This document shows, in pieces, positions 35,842 to 44,986 of a stretch of 64,000 nt of DNA; the first letter of the stretch is position 1; each line of letters opens with the position of its first letter. A program made the translations under genes and the position numbers. This DNA is from Sorangium cellulosum. GTDB taxonomy: Bacteria; Myxococcota_A; Polyangia; Polyangiales; Polyangiaceae. Below the pieces are notes generated by a model that saw only the letters and a list, made by a program, of their open reading frames with translations, was not told the origin of the DNA and did no database searches. Location of the stretch: NCBI RefSeq assembly GCF_002950945.1, contig NZ_CP012673.1, forward strand, positions 3,700,501-3,764,500, given 5' to 3'.

Positions 35842-37347
35842 ATGGTTACGCCTCGCCTACGTCTCGGTCAGCTCCTGGTCGACGCGCGGATGATCACCCA
35901 AGAGGCCCTCGAGAGGACCCTGGAGCTGCAGCGCACGGACGGGCGGCGGCTGGGGACGCTCCTCGTCGAGCAGGGCCTCATCAACGAGACGCAGCTGACG
36001 CAGATCCTGTCGCACCAGCTCGCGGTGCCGTGGGTCTCGCTGCTGCACATCGAGTTCTCGCGGCAGCTGCTCAACCTCGTGCCGCACGACGTGGCCGAGC
36101 GGTACTGCCTCGTCCCGATCTACGTGCGCCACGTCCGCAACCAGGGCGAAACGCTCTACGTGGCGATGGACGATCCGACGAACGAGGACGGGATGAAGGA
36201 GTGCATGGCGTACTCCGGCCTGCCCGTGCGCGCGATGATCGCGCCGCCGAGCGACATCCGGAACGCGATCCGGGTCTACTACGGGGCGCGCGCGCGCTCG
36301 GCGCCGCCGCCTGCGCCCGCGCCGCGCGCGCAGGCGAGCGAGCCGGCGTCGCGAGGGCGGCCGCTCGATCCGCCGCCGTCCTCCGAGCTCCCCGGGGGCC
36401 CGGACACGGCCAGGCACGCGGAGGAGGTCACGTCGACGCCGGAGCCGCTGCTGTTGACGCGGCCCGCCGCCCGAGCCGGGGCCCGCCACGAGGACGTGAC
36501 GCCGGCGATCGAGGCGTCCGAGGTGGACGACGCGGAGACGGCGAGCGTGCACGACGAGATCCAGGGGTGGGAGGCGCCGCGCCCGGCGGAGCCGCCCGTC
36601 GAGCGGGAGGTGCGCAGCCGCCCGGAGGAGCGGGTCATCCGGGGCCGCCCGGACGAGCGCGCGCGGCCCACGCTGAAGGTCGCACCGTCGCCGGAGCTGC
36701 TCGCGGCCGCGCAGTCGGAGCGCCGCAAGACGCTGCGCCCCAGCGCCGTGCCGCCGCCCCTGCCGTCTTCTCCCGGCGAGGCCCCCCCGAGCGCCGCGAG
36801 CGTGGAGCCGAGCCCGACGCCGAGCTCGCCGGCCGCGGCGCTGCTCGGCGCCGTGCTCGGTCGCGCCGCCGCCGCGCGCCGCGCCGCGGCGGCGGAGCCC
36901 GCCCCGGAGCCCGCCCCCGAGCCCGCCGCGGACTACAGGGACGAGCCCCCGAGCGAGCGCGAGGTGCGCAACATCCCCGCGCCGCAGGGCCGCGGCCGCC
37001 GGCGGATGGTCTCGCTCACGCTGCTCGACGGCACGACGATCACGCTGCCCGCGCGCGGGTCCAAGGCCCAGCAGGCGCAGCAGCAGCGGCAGGCGTCGGC
37101 CCCGGCCCCGTCGTCCCGCTCCGTCGCCCAGTCCGAGCCGCCCCCGGCGGCCGCGGCGGACGACGGGGGCCTCACCGCGCGCGATCTCGTCTCCGCGCTG
37201 CGCGCCGTCTCGCACGGCGCGGACGCGAGCGAGATCCTCGGCAACAACGTGCGCTGGGAGGCGATGTTCGCCGCGCTCCTGTCGCTGCTGCTCAAGAAGC
37301 ACCTCATCGCCGACTGGGAGTTCGTGGACGAGCTGAAGAAGATCTGA
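35842..37347 (+). CDS. MshEN (GspE N-terminal) domain protein with long disordered linker
   Basis: The protein is 501 aa. Residues 1-150 match the T2SSE N-terminal/MshEN domain, which in several systems binds cyclic di-GMP: LGQLLVDARMITQEAL, LVEQGLINETQLTQIL and the LVPHDVAERYCLVPIYV phrase. There is no ATPase domain, so it is not a secretion or pilus motor. Residues about 155-400 are Pro/Ala/Glu-rich and disordered. The last 60 residues are again conserved-looking and helical (LTARDLVSALRAVSHG to the end). It may be a nucleotide-sensing adaptor. It is divergent from the PknK-like kinase, 141 bases away. Confidence 0.8.
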   Translation: MVTPRLRLGQLLVDARMITQEALERTLELQRTDGRRLGTLLVEQGLINETQLTQILSHQLAVPWVSLLHIEFSRQLLNLVPHDVAERYCLVPIYVRHVRNQGETLYVAMDDPTNEDGMKECMAYSGLPVRAMIAPPSDIRNAIRVYYGARARSAPPPAPAPRAQASEPASRGRPLDPPPSSELPGGPDTARHAEEVTSTPEPLLLTRPAARAGARHEDVTPAIEASEVDDAETASVHDEIQGWEAPRPAEPPVEREVRSRPEERVIRGRPDERARPTLKVAPSPELLAAAQSERRKTLRPSAVPPPLPSSPGEAPPSAASVEPSPTPSSPAAALLGAVLGRAAAARRAAAAEPAPEPAPEPAADYRDEPPSEREVRNIPAPQGRGRRRMVSLTLLDGTTITLPARGSKAQQAQQQRQASAPAPSSRSVAQSEPPPAAAADDGGLTARDLVSALRAVSHGADASEILGNNVRWEAMFAALLSLLLKKHLIADWEFVDELKKI

Positions 37348-37371
37348 CGGAGACCAGCCGGCGCGGCGCGC

Positions 37372-38550
37372 TCAGCGCGCCTCGCGCGCCGCGCCGGCGC
37401 GGATCAGCGCGTCCACGTCGTCGTCCGAGAAGCCCGCGTCGCGGAGCACGGCGCGCGTGTGCTCGCCCGCGCGGGGCGCCGGCGCGAACGCGATCCCTCG
37501 CGGCGTGACGGGCGTCCGGATCTGGGGGATGCGGCCGCGCGGCGAGGGGATGTCGAACAGGAGCCCGCGCGACACGAGGTGGGGATCGGACGCGGCGGCG
37601 CGCGGATCGAGGACGGGCTCGAGGCAGCAGTCGCGCTCGCGGGCGATCGTCTCCCACTCCGCGCGTGTCCGCTCCCGGAAGACGGCGGCGAGCCGCTGCT
37701 TGAGCTCGACCTGGTGCGGCCCGGGGACGAGCGCGCGCAGGTCGGGCTCGATCCCGGCGCCCTCGCAGAACGCGATCCAGAACTTCGGCTCCAGCGCTCC
37801 GAGGGTCATCGCGTGCCCGTCCTTCGAGAGGTACGTGTTGTAGACCGCGAGCCCGCCGGTGAGCGGCGCCTCGCCGCGCGCCTCTCCGGGCGCGGGATCG
37901 CTGGCCGCGAGCGCCGCGGCGAGGGAGGGGAGGGCGAAGCCGAGCGCGCCGTCGGTCATGGCGATGTCGAGCTCCGCGCCGCGCCCGGTGCGATCGCGCT
38001 CCCGCAGCGCCGCGAGGATCGCGATCGCGCACCACAGGCCGCCGCTCACGTCGGCGACCTGGGAGCCCGGGACCTGCGGCGGGCCTTCCGCGGGCCCCTG
38101 CGCGCCGAGGAGGCCCGCGCGCGCGACGTAGTTGAGGTCGTGGCCCGCGCGCGCGGCCAGGTCGCCGCTCTGGCCGTAGCCGGTCAGCGCGCACACGATG
38201 AGTCGCGGGTTGTCCGCGCGCAGCAGCGCGTGGCCGAGCCCGAGCCGATCGAGCACCCCCGGACGGAACTGATCCAGGAGCACGTCGTACGTCGCGGCGA
38301 GCCGGCGGAAGGCGTCGCGCCCCTCGGGCCTCTTCAGGTCGAGCGCGGCGCTCCGCTTGCCGCGGTGGAGGAGCTGGAACGCGGCGGACTCGCCGGCGAT
38401 CTGCGGAGGGACGTGGCGCAGGGGGTCGCCCCCTGCGACGTCCTCGATCTTGTCCACCGTCGCGCCGAGATCGGCGAGCACGAGGGACGCGAAGGGGCCG
38501 GGCAGGAGCCGCGACAGATCGAGGACACGTGTGCCTAGGAGCGGGCGCAT
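37372..38550 (-). CDS. Alpha-methylacyl-CoA racemase (CoA-transferase family III)
   Basis: The protein is 392 aa. It begins with VLDLSRLLPGPFASLVLADLGATV, the family III CoA-binding start. The racemase pair is present: His137 in GHDLNY and Asp167 in VADVSGG are 30 residues apart, as in human AMACR and the mycobacterial enzyme, and Glu254 in GALEPKFW matches the third active-site residue. True CoA transferases of the family use Asp in a different context, so epimerisation of 2-methylacyl-CoA is the better guess. The SCP2 gene 184 bases upstream on the same strand points to branched-chain or sterol-side-chain lipid oxidation. Confidence 0.88.
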   Translation of the reverse strand: MRPLLGTRVLDLSRLLPGPFASLVLADLGATVDKIEDVAGGDPLRHVPPQIAGESAAFQLLHRGKRSAALDLKRPEGRDAFRRLAATYDVLLDQFRPGVLDRLGLGHALLRADNPRLIVCALTGYGQSGDLAARAGHDLNYVARAGLLGAQGPAEGPPQVPGSQVADVSGGLWCAIAILAALRERDRTGRGAELDIAMTDGALGFALPSLAAALAASDPAPGEARGEAPLTGGLAVYNTYLSKDGHAMTLGALEPKFWIAFCEGAGIEPDLRALVPGPHQVELKQRLAAVFRERTRAEWETIARERDCCLEPVLDPRAAASDPHLVSRGLLFDIPSPRGRIPQIRTPVTPRGIAFAPAPRAGEHTRAVLRDAGFSDDDVDALIRAGAAREAR

Positions 38551-38734
38551 GGCGATGTCCTTGGCCGCCGCGCGGCGCCCGGGCGAGGGCGAAGAACGTC
38601 GGGCACGGTGCGGGAGGCGCTCGGCGAGCGCGCGGGCGTCGAGCCGCCGAGGCGCGCCGGGCTGCGGTCAGCCGGATGCGCGCGCTGCGTGGGGGTCACG
38701 GGCGGGCGCGGCGGGGGGCCGCCGCGCGTGGGGA

Positions 38735-39082
38735 TCAGCTGGCGCCCTGGAGCTGGAACAGCTTCGGGAGCTTCATGGCGAGCATCTGGTTGCCGGCGAC
38801 CTTCAGCTTGCCCGCGAAGAAGAGCTTCATGCTGTTGGCCTGCGGGTTCTCGTGCAGCGTCTGGAAGTCCTCGGCGCTCAGCGTGATCGTGACCTCCGCG
38901 GCGCCGGGGTTGCCCTGCTCGATCTTGGGCCCGGAGTCGGACGCGTCGAGGAACCACTCGCCGCCGCCCTCGCCGGTCACGTTGATCTGGTACTTCCCGC
39001 CGATCTGCTTCGCCACGTCAGGTTGCTTCGCGAGGGCTGCAGGGATCTCCTCGTTGAACAGCTTCTGGATATCGACGGCCAT
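38735..39082 (-). CDS. SCP2 sterol-carrier domain protein
   Basis: The protein is 115 aa and consists of one SCP2 fold: an N-terminal helix (IQKLFNEEIPAALAK), YQINVTGEGGGEWFLD, then ITLSAEDFQTL and KLFFAGKLKVAGNQMLAMKL. This family binds sterols, fatty acids and acyl-CoA in a hydrophobic tunnel. No signal peptide is present, so it is cytosolic. It is followed on the same strand by an alpha-methylacyl-CoA racemase-type enzyme. In animals these two activities act in the same peroxisomal pathway, so a joint role in lipid degradation is a reasonable inference. Confidence 0.9.
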   Translation of the reverse strand: MAVDIQKLFNEEIPAALAKQPDVAKQIGGKYQINVTGEGGGEWFLDASDSGPKIEQGNPGAAEVTITLSAEDFQTLHENPQANSMKLFFAGKLKVAGNQMLAMKLPKLFQLQGAS

Positions 39083-39206
39083 GGATCGCCTCCGGATGTC
39101 GTGTGGGACGCAGCGACGAGAATCGCTCGAGCGTCAGGCCGCGGTGTACCCGCGCCCGAACACGGGCGTCAAGCGAAGCGCGACGCGCCCCCGGGCCTCG
39201 CCGGCC

Positions 39207-40377
39207 TCAGGCGCGCGCGCGGGACGCCTGCGCGGCGGGCCGCGGCGCCTTGTCCAGCGCGGACCGGATCGGGACCATCAGCAGGCGATCGACGGCGACG
39301 CGCTGCTCGGCGGGCGGCGGGTCCTCCGGTGTGCCCTGCATCAGCCGGAGGTCGCGGAGGGCGCCGCGATCGAGCGGGCCGAGCGCGCCGTCCATCCCGT
39401 CGAGCGCCGGCGTGATCGCGGGGAGCAAGCAGACGAGGACGACCTCGCTCGTACCCTGACGCACCCACGTGCCCTGGTACACCGCGATCGCCTGCTGCCC
39501 CAGCGCCTCCTGGAACACGAACGCGCGCCACTCGAGCGGCGCGGCCAGATCGAAGACGCGGCCGCCGGCGCGGAGCTCCCGGCCGTCCAGGCCGAGCATC
39601 CCGCCGCGCGCGTCCGTCAGCAGGAAGCGATCGAGGCACCCAGGCGAGCGTCGCGTGAGCTCGTCGAGCAGCGAGGCGAGCGCGGGGGGGCTGAGCGCGA
39701 TCGGCTCGCCGTCCGGGCCGATCGCCTCGAGGCCGACCTCGTCCGAGCTCACGACCGACGCGCGGTCGAGCAGCGCGGCGAACGTGCGGCGCGACGGCCC
39801 GTCGACGACGGCGCCGATCGAGGTGATCCCCGCGGTGGAGCTGAGCAGGGCGACGACGCGATCGCGGCGCGGGGTCGCGAGCAGCGTCACCCCGAACCGC
39901 TCGCGCGTGGCGAGCAGCAGGTGCGGCGCCGTGTCGCCCTTGCCGCGCAGGAGCAGCCGGTCGCCGTCGAGGCTCAGCCCACGCCGGCTCGCCTGCGCCG
40001 GCGGCAGCCGCCGCCGCCGCCCCCCCCGCGAGCAGCGCCGCCGCCACCGCCGCGAGGGCGAGCGGGAGGACGGCGCGGACCACCGGGCCGCGCGCGGCCG
40101 CGGCCAGCACGAGCGCGGCGACGAGCAGCGGGATCGACCAGAGCCGGCGCGACCCCGCGCCCCCCGCGGGCGCCGTCTCGGGGTCGAGCACGTCGAACCA
40201 CTGCGTCGCCGGGGCGAGCGCCACGGCCGCGTCGTCCGCGTCGCACGCCGGCCCGTCCGCGCGCTGCGCGGCCGGCCAGCCTGTCTCGGGCGGAGGCTCC
40301 TTGGCGTGAGCCGCGAGCGGAGGGGGCTTTGCGACGGCCTCAAGAGGGTCCTTCTGGCCCTTCGCCTCGCGTCCCAT
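39207..40377 (-). CDS. Membrane protein of unknown function, frame broken at a G8 tract
   Basis: Translation starts at the ATG at 40377, preceded by a strong GGAGG. The first frame gives about 118 residues: a polar N-terminus, then two hydrophobic segments (LWSIPLLVAALVLAAAA and AVLPLALAAVAAALLAGG). After the poly-C run at 40020-40027 (poly-G on the coding strand) the sensible frame shifts by one base. It continues as SRRGLSLDGDRLLLRGKGDT through LLLATRERFGVTLL to the stop at 39207. Removing one G gives one protein of about 390 aa with a membrane anchor and a beta-rich cytosolic or periplasmic domain. I do not recognise the family. Without the correction, the product is truncated. Confidence 0.6.
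40020..40027 (-). other. G8 homopolymer (C8 on the plus strand) at the frame break
   Basis: Eight C on the plus strand, read as eight G in the coding strand of the membrane protein, coincide with the switch between the two sensible frames. One base too many explains the shift, exactly as at 19101-19107. Confidence 0.7.
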
Positions 40378-40618
40378 CACACCTCCACCCCAGCCGAGAG
40401 TTCGGGTGCAAGATAGCATCGAGCGGGTCGAGCGCGACAGGAGACTTTGAGCCGACGCGCTGCGTAGCTCTCGGCTCTCGTCCGCCTCGTCCGCCTCGTC
40501 CGCGGCGTGTATGTCGCCCGGAGGGCCGCCGGGTATGCGCGCGTGGTCTGCTCGGGTCCTCCCCGGATCTCGCTCGCGCGTGGCCCGCGCGCCACGTGCC
40601 GACGGCCGCGGTCAGACC

Positions 40619-42118
40619 TTACCTGAAGGCCCGGTGCTGGATCACCCAGGGGGAGAGCCGGGGAGCACCCGGCTCGGGGGCGCCGCCGCTCGCCGGGCGC
40701 CGCTCCGCCTGGGCGGCCGCGACCGCGAGGGCGGCGGCGAGCGTGGTCTCTTCCTCGGCGGCGACCGCGGTGGGACCGCAGAGCGCCGCGGTGTGCTCGG
40801 CGATGAAGCCCGTGTCGTAGCGGCCGGCCTGGAAGTCGGGGTGGGCCAGGAGGTTCTCGTGGAAGGACAGGTTCGTCCTGATGCCCGTGACGGCGTACTC
40901 GGCGAGGGCGCGGCGCATGCGCGCGATGGCGGCGCGCCGATCCGGCGCCCAGACCGAGAGCTTCGAGATCAGCGGGTCGTAGTGGCTGGGGACCACGGCG
41001 CCCTCGTAGAAGCCGCTGTCGTCCCGCACCCAGGGGCCGGCCGGCGGGCGGAGCGTCGCGAGGGTGCCGGGGCTCGGCAGGAAGCCGGAGCTCGGATCCT
41101 CCGCGTAGATGCGGCACTCGATCGACGCGCCGCGCCGCGAGATGGCGTGCTGCTGCAGCGAGAGCCGCTCGCCGCCGGCGATCTTCACCATCTCCGCGAC
41201 GAGATCGACGCCGGTCGTCCACTCGGTGATGGGGTGCTCCACCTGGAGCCGCGTGTTCATCTCGAGGAAGTAGAAGGCGCCGTCCTCCGCCAGGAGGAAC
41301 TCGAACGTGCCCGCCGAGTGGTAGCCGACCGCGAGCGCGCCGCGCACCGCGACCTCGCCCATGCGCTGCACGAGCTCGGGGGTGGCGACCGGGCATGGCG
41401 CCTCCTCGACGACCTTCTGGTGGCGCCGCTGGATCGAGCAGTCGCGCTCGAAGAGGTGCACGAGGTTGCCCTCGCGGTCGCCGAGCACCTGGATCTCGAC
41501 GTGGCGCGGCCGGAGGATCGCCTTCTCCAGGTAGACCGTGGCGTTGCCGAAGGCCCGGGCGGCCTCGCTCTGCGCCCGCTCGTAGGCCGCCAGCAGGTCC
41601 TCGGGCCGGTGCACGAGCCGCATGCCCTTGCCGCCGCCCCCGAACGCCGCCTTCAGCATCACCGGGTAGCCGAGCCGCGCCGCGAGCGCCTGCGCCTCCG
41701 CGACGCTCGCGGGCTCGCCGCCGGGGACGATGGGGACGCCGGCCGCCGCCATCTTGGCGCGCGCCGCCGGCTTCGAGCCCATCGCCGCCATCGCGCTCGA
41801 GGGCGGGCCGATGAAGGTGATGCCAGCCCGCTCGCACGCTTCCGCGAACTCGCGGTTCTCCGACAGGAAACCGTAACCGGGGTGGATGGCGTCCGCCCCG
41901 GAGCGCCGGGCGACGTCGAGGATGCGATCGATGCGGAGGTAGCTCTCGGCCGCAGGCGCGGGGCCGATGGGGTACGACTCGTCCGCGAGGCGGACATGGA
42001 GGCTGCCGCGGTCGACATCGCTGTACACGGCGACGCCCTGGATGCCGGCCTCATGCAGGGACCGGAGGATTCGGACGGCGATCTCGCCGCGGTTGGCAAT
42101 GAGGACCTTGCGGATCAC
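40619..42118 (-). CDS. accC: Biotin carboxylase subunit of an acyl-CoA carboxylase
   Basis: The protein is 499 aa, slightly longer than AccC (about 450). It carboxylates biotin on a carrier protein using ATP and bicarbonate. It has KVLIANRGEIAVRI at the start, HPGYGFLSEN, the ATP-grasp glycine loop KAAFGGGGKGMR, RDCSIQRRHQKVVEEAP, FLEMNTRLQVEHP and a C-terminal biotin-carboxylase domain (GASIECRIYAEDP). The final 50 residues are Ala-rich and lack the biotinyl MKM motif, so the carrier is a separate protein. Start is GTG. No carboxyltransferase is adjacent, so whether acetyl-, propionyl- or another acyl-CoA is used cannot be told. Confidence 0.92.
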   Translation of the reverse strand: MIRKVLIANRGEIAVRILRSLHEAGIQGVAVYSDVDRGSLHVRLADESYPIGPAPAAESYLRIDRILDVARRSGADAIHPGYGFLSENREFAEACERAGITFIGPPSSAMAAMGSKPAARAKMAAAGVPIVPGGEPASVAEAQALAARLGYPVMLKAAFGGGGKGMRLVHRPEDLLAAYERAQSEAARAFGNATVYLEKAILRPRHVEIQVLGDREGNLVHLFERDCSIQRRHQKVVEEAPCPVATPELVQRMGEVAVRGALAVGYHSAGTFEFLLAEDGAFYFLEMNTRLQVEHPITEWTTGVDLVAEMVKIAGGERLSLQQHAISRRGASIECRIYAEDPSSGFLPSPGTLATLRPPAGPWVRDDSGFYEGAVVPSHYDPLISKLSVWAPDRRAAIARMRRALAEYAVTGIRTNLSFHENLLAHPDFQAGRYDTGFIAEHTAALCGPTAVAAEEETTLAAALAVAAAQAERRPASGGAPEPGAPRLSPWVIQHRAFR

Positions 42119-42255
42119 GAGCGGGCCGTATCACACGGCGGCGCCCGCGCGAAAGGCCCCGTCGCTCGCCGCAGCGCGCCGCGCCCCGCCCGCGGCCCGC
42201 CCTGACGCGGGATCAGGCCCGCGAGAGTATTCCCCCAGGCCGAGCAAAAGGGTAC

Positions 42256-44016
42256 GTGTGCCCTGTGCAGCGCCGCGATCTCCCGCCCGAGCTCTCGTTC
42301 GCGGCCATCCCCGCCGTGGAGCCTCGCGAGCCCGCGAGCCCACCGTCCCCGCGCCGCCCCCGGGGCGCCGAGCCCGAGGTCGTCTCGGTCGCGGAGCTGG
42401 ATCGCCGCCTGAAGCGGATCCTCGAGGGGTCGACCGCGGACGTGCGCGTCGAGGGCGAGATCTCGGGCCTGCGCGTCGTGGGCAGCGGCCACGCCTACTT
42501 CACGCTCAAGGACGAGCGCGAGGAGGCGGCCATCGACTGCGTGATGTACCGGACCGCGGCGCCGCGCGCGCGCAAGCTGCTCGCGGACGGCGCGCGCGTT
42601 GTGCTCACGGGCCGCGCCACGGTGTACGTGCCGCGCGGCCGGCTCCAGTTCTGCGCGGACGACGCGCGCCTCGCCGGCCGCGGGGCCCTGCTCGAGGCGC
42701 TCTTCCGGCTCAAGGAGAAGCTCGCCGCGGAGGGGCTCTTCGCGCCCGAGCGCAAGCGCAGGCTGCCGGTCGATCCGCAGATCATCGGCGTCGTGACGAG
42801 CGGCGACGGCGCGGCGATCCACGACATCGTGACCGTCGCGTTCCGCCGCGGCGCCGCCCGGCTGATCCTCGCGCGCACGCCCGTGCAGGGCGCCGGCGCG
42901 GGGCAGCGGATCGTGCGCGCGATCGCGCTGCTCGAGGAGTTCCCGGGCATCGAGGTGATCATCGTGGGGCGCGGCGGCGGCTCGGCCGACGACCTCAGCG
43001 CGTTCAACGAGGAGATCGTCGTCCGGAAGGTCGCGTCCGCGCGCGTGCCGATCGTGAGCGCGGTCGGCCACGAGATCGACGTCGCGCTGACCGACCTCGC
43101 CGCCGACGCGCGCGCCGCCACGCCGTCGCAGGCGGCGGAGATGCTCGTCGCGGACGCGGCCGCCCGCCGCGCGGCGCTGGAGCACCTCGAGGCGCGCATG
43201 CGCCGGGCGATCGCCCACCGGCTCCGGGCCGCGCGGGCCGACGTCGACCGGCAGCGCGCGCGGCTCGGCTCGCCCGCGCAGATCCTGGCCGAGCCGCAGC
43301 AGCGGATCGACGACGCCATGGTGAGGCTCCGGCGCCGCATGGAGCGGATCCTCGCCGAGGACCGCGGCGGGCTCCAGCGCCTCGAGCGCCGGCTCGCGGC
43401 GCGGCACCCGCGCGCGGTCATCGCGGGCGCCCGCGGGGCGCTCCGGCCGCTGTCCGTGCGGCTCGGCGCGGCCGCGCACCGCCACGTGGCCCTGCTGCGC
43501 GAGGGGTTCGCGCGCGACGTCGCGCGGCTCGAGGCGATGTCGCCGCTCCGCGTGCTGGCGCGCGGCTACGCCATCGCGACGGACGCGTCGGGGCGCGCGG
43601 TCCGCGACCACCGCGAGGTCGCGCCGGGGGATCCGATCGCGGTCCGCGTGCACCACGGCGCGCTGCTCGCGCGGGTCGTGGCCACCGCGGCGCCGGGCGA
43701 GCCGCTCGTCGACCCCGGCGCGGCGGCGCCGCCCGCGCCGTCCATGTCCGCGTCGGCCGTGCCCCCCGCGCCGGCCGCGCCGGCCGCCTCGGCCGGCGCC
43801 CCCGCGCGGCAGGCCGGCGGGCCGCGCGCGGCCGGGGCGGGTCGCGCGCGGCGCCGGCCGCAGGCGGGCGCCGCGGCGTGCGAGCAGCTCGGGCTCGGCT
43901 TCGTGGCGGAGGAGCGCGCCCCGACGTTCGGCCTTGCGGGCGCCTCCGGGCAGGTTCCGGCGGGGCAGGGCGGAGCGGAGGCCGGCCCGGAGGAAAGGCA
44001 TCATGTCGAACCCTGA
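42256..44016 (+). CDS. xseA: Exodeoxyribonuclease VII large subunit
   Basis: The protein is 586 aa from GTG, over 100 residues longer than most XseA. The N-terminal OB fold (VRVEGEISGLRVVGSGHAYFTLKD) binds single-stranded DNA. The catalytic domain follows, with GVVTSGDGAAIHDI, GRGGGSADDL starting at residue 238, and VGHEIDVALTDLAADARA. A coiled-coil region covers about 290-420. The last 120 residues are Ala/Pro-rich and end in KxxR-like basic patches, a tail absent from most relatives. The small subunit xseB is not next to it. The last 14 bases overlap aroE. Confidence 0.93.
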   Translation: MCPVQRRDLPPELSFAAIPAVEPREPASPPSPRRPRGAEPEVVSVAELDRRLKRILEGSTADVRVEGEISGLRVVGSGHAYFTLKDEREEAAIDCVMYRTAAPRARKLLADGARVVLTGRATVYVPRGRLQFCADDARLAGRGALLEALFRLKEKLAAEGLFAPERKRRLPVDPQIIGVVTSGDGAAIHDIVTVAFRRGAARLILARTPVQGAGAGQRIVRAIALLEEFPGIEVIIVGRGGGSADDLSAFNEEIVVRKVASARVPIVSAVGHEIDVALTDLAADARAATPSQAAEMLVADAAARRAALEHLEARMRRAIAHRLRAARADVDRQRARLGSPAQILAEPQQRIDDAMVRLRRRMERILAEDRGGLQRLERRLAARHPRAVIAGARGALRPLSVRLGAAAHRHVALLREGFARDVARLEAMSPLRVLARGYAIATDASGRAVRDHREVAPGDPIAVRVHHGALLARVVATAAPGEPLVDPGAAAPPAPSMSASAVPPAPAAPAASAGAPARQAGGPRAAGAGRARRRPQAGAAACEQLGLGFVAEERAPTFGLAGASGQVPAGQGGAEAGPEERHHVEP

Positions 44017-44986
44017 GCGGCGAATGTTCGGTCTGGTCGGGCACCCGGTGGGCCACTCGGTCTCGCCGGCGATGCACTCGGCCGCGTTTCGGGCGCACCA
44101 CCTGCCCCATATCTACAGCGCGTTCGACGTGCCCACCGGCTCGGAGCTGGCGCGCTTCGTCAGCGACATCCGCAGCGGCCTCATCGCCGGCGCGAACGTC
44201 ACGATCCCGCACAAGCGCGCGGTGATGCCGCTCGTCGACGAGGTGGACGCGACCGCGGCGGAGGTCGGCGTCGCCAACGTCCTCTGCGCGGCGGAGCCGC
44301 GGCGCGTGACCGCGCACAACACCGACGTGCTCGCGCTCCGCGACGAGCTCGCGCTGCTGCTCAGGTCCGGCGCGCCCCGCGGGGACGACCCGGCCGGGCC
44401 GCACAGCGCGGGCCCCCCGCGGCAGCGCGCGGTCATCATCGGGGCAGGCGGCGCGGCGTTCGCGGCGATCGCCGCGTGCAGGATGCTCGGCTACCACCTC
44501 ATCAGCGTCACGACCCGGTCCTGGACCAGCACCGAGGCGATGCTCGAGTCGCCCGCGGGCGAGCGCGCGTCCGAGCTCGGCGCGCTCACCATGCCGTGGC
44601 CGATCCCGTCCGACCGCGCGGTCAGCAGCAAGTCGTCGGTCGCGCTGCGGCTCAACTGGACCGAGTTCGCCGTCGCCGCCGATCTGATCATCCAGGCGAC
44701 GAGCGCCGGGATGCTCGGCGGGCCCCCGGGGGAGGAGGTCACCGGCATCATCCCGTGGGACTCGCTGTCCCCGGACGTGCGCCTCTACGACGTCGTCTAC
44801 AACCCGCCGGTGACGCCCTTCCTGCGGATCGCGCGCGAGCGAGGGCTCCGCGCCAAAGGCGGGCTCGGCATGCTGGTCGGGCAGGCCGCGCAGTCGTTCA
44901 CCCTCTGGACCGGCCTCCCGGCCCCGGTCGACGTGATGCGCGCGGCCGCAGAGGACTCGCTGAGGAAGGCCACCGGCAATCGATGA
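44003..44986 (+). CDS. aroE: Shikimate dehydrogenase
   Basis: The protein is 327 aa, longer than the usual 270 because of loops around 125-140 and 185-210. It reduces 3-dehydroshikimate with NADPH in aromatic amino acid synthesis. GHPVGHSVSPAMH, then VTIPHK with catalytic Lys71 and HNTD with Asp108 form the active site. The NADP motif is IIGAGGAAFAA. The start ATG at 44003 lies inside xseA with AGGAAAGG before it, and the stop overlaps the next gene as ATGA. The three genes appear translationally coupled despite unrelated functions. Confidence 0.93.
   Translation: MSNPERRMFGLVGHPVGHSVSPAMHSAAFRAHHLPHIYSAFDVPTGSELARFVSDIRSGLIAGANVTIPHKRAVMPLVDEVDATAAEVGVANVLCAAEPRRVTAHNTDVLALRDELALLLRSGAPRGDDPAGPHSAGPPRQRAVIIGAGGAAFAAIAACRMLGYHLISVTTRSWTSTEAMLESPAGERASELGALTMPWPIPSDRAVSSKSSVALRLNWTEFAVAADLIIQATSAGMLGGPPGEEVTGIIPWDSLSPDVRLYDVVYNPPVTPFLRIARERGLRAKGGLGMLVGQAAQSFTLWTGLPAPVDVMRAAAEDSLRKATGNR

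Noticed and set aside
42119..42255. A regulatory RNA or riboswitch between accC and xseA
   Set aside because: The 137-base divergent gap is GC-rich with only weak local pairing; no known riboswitch core could be recognised.
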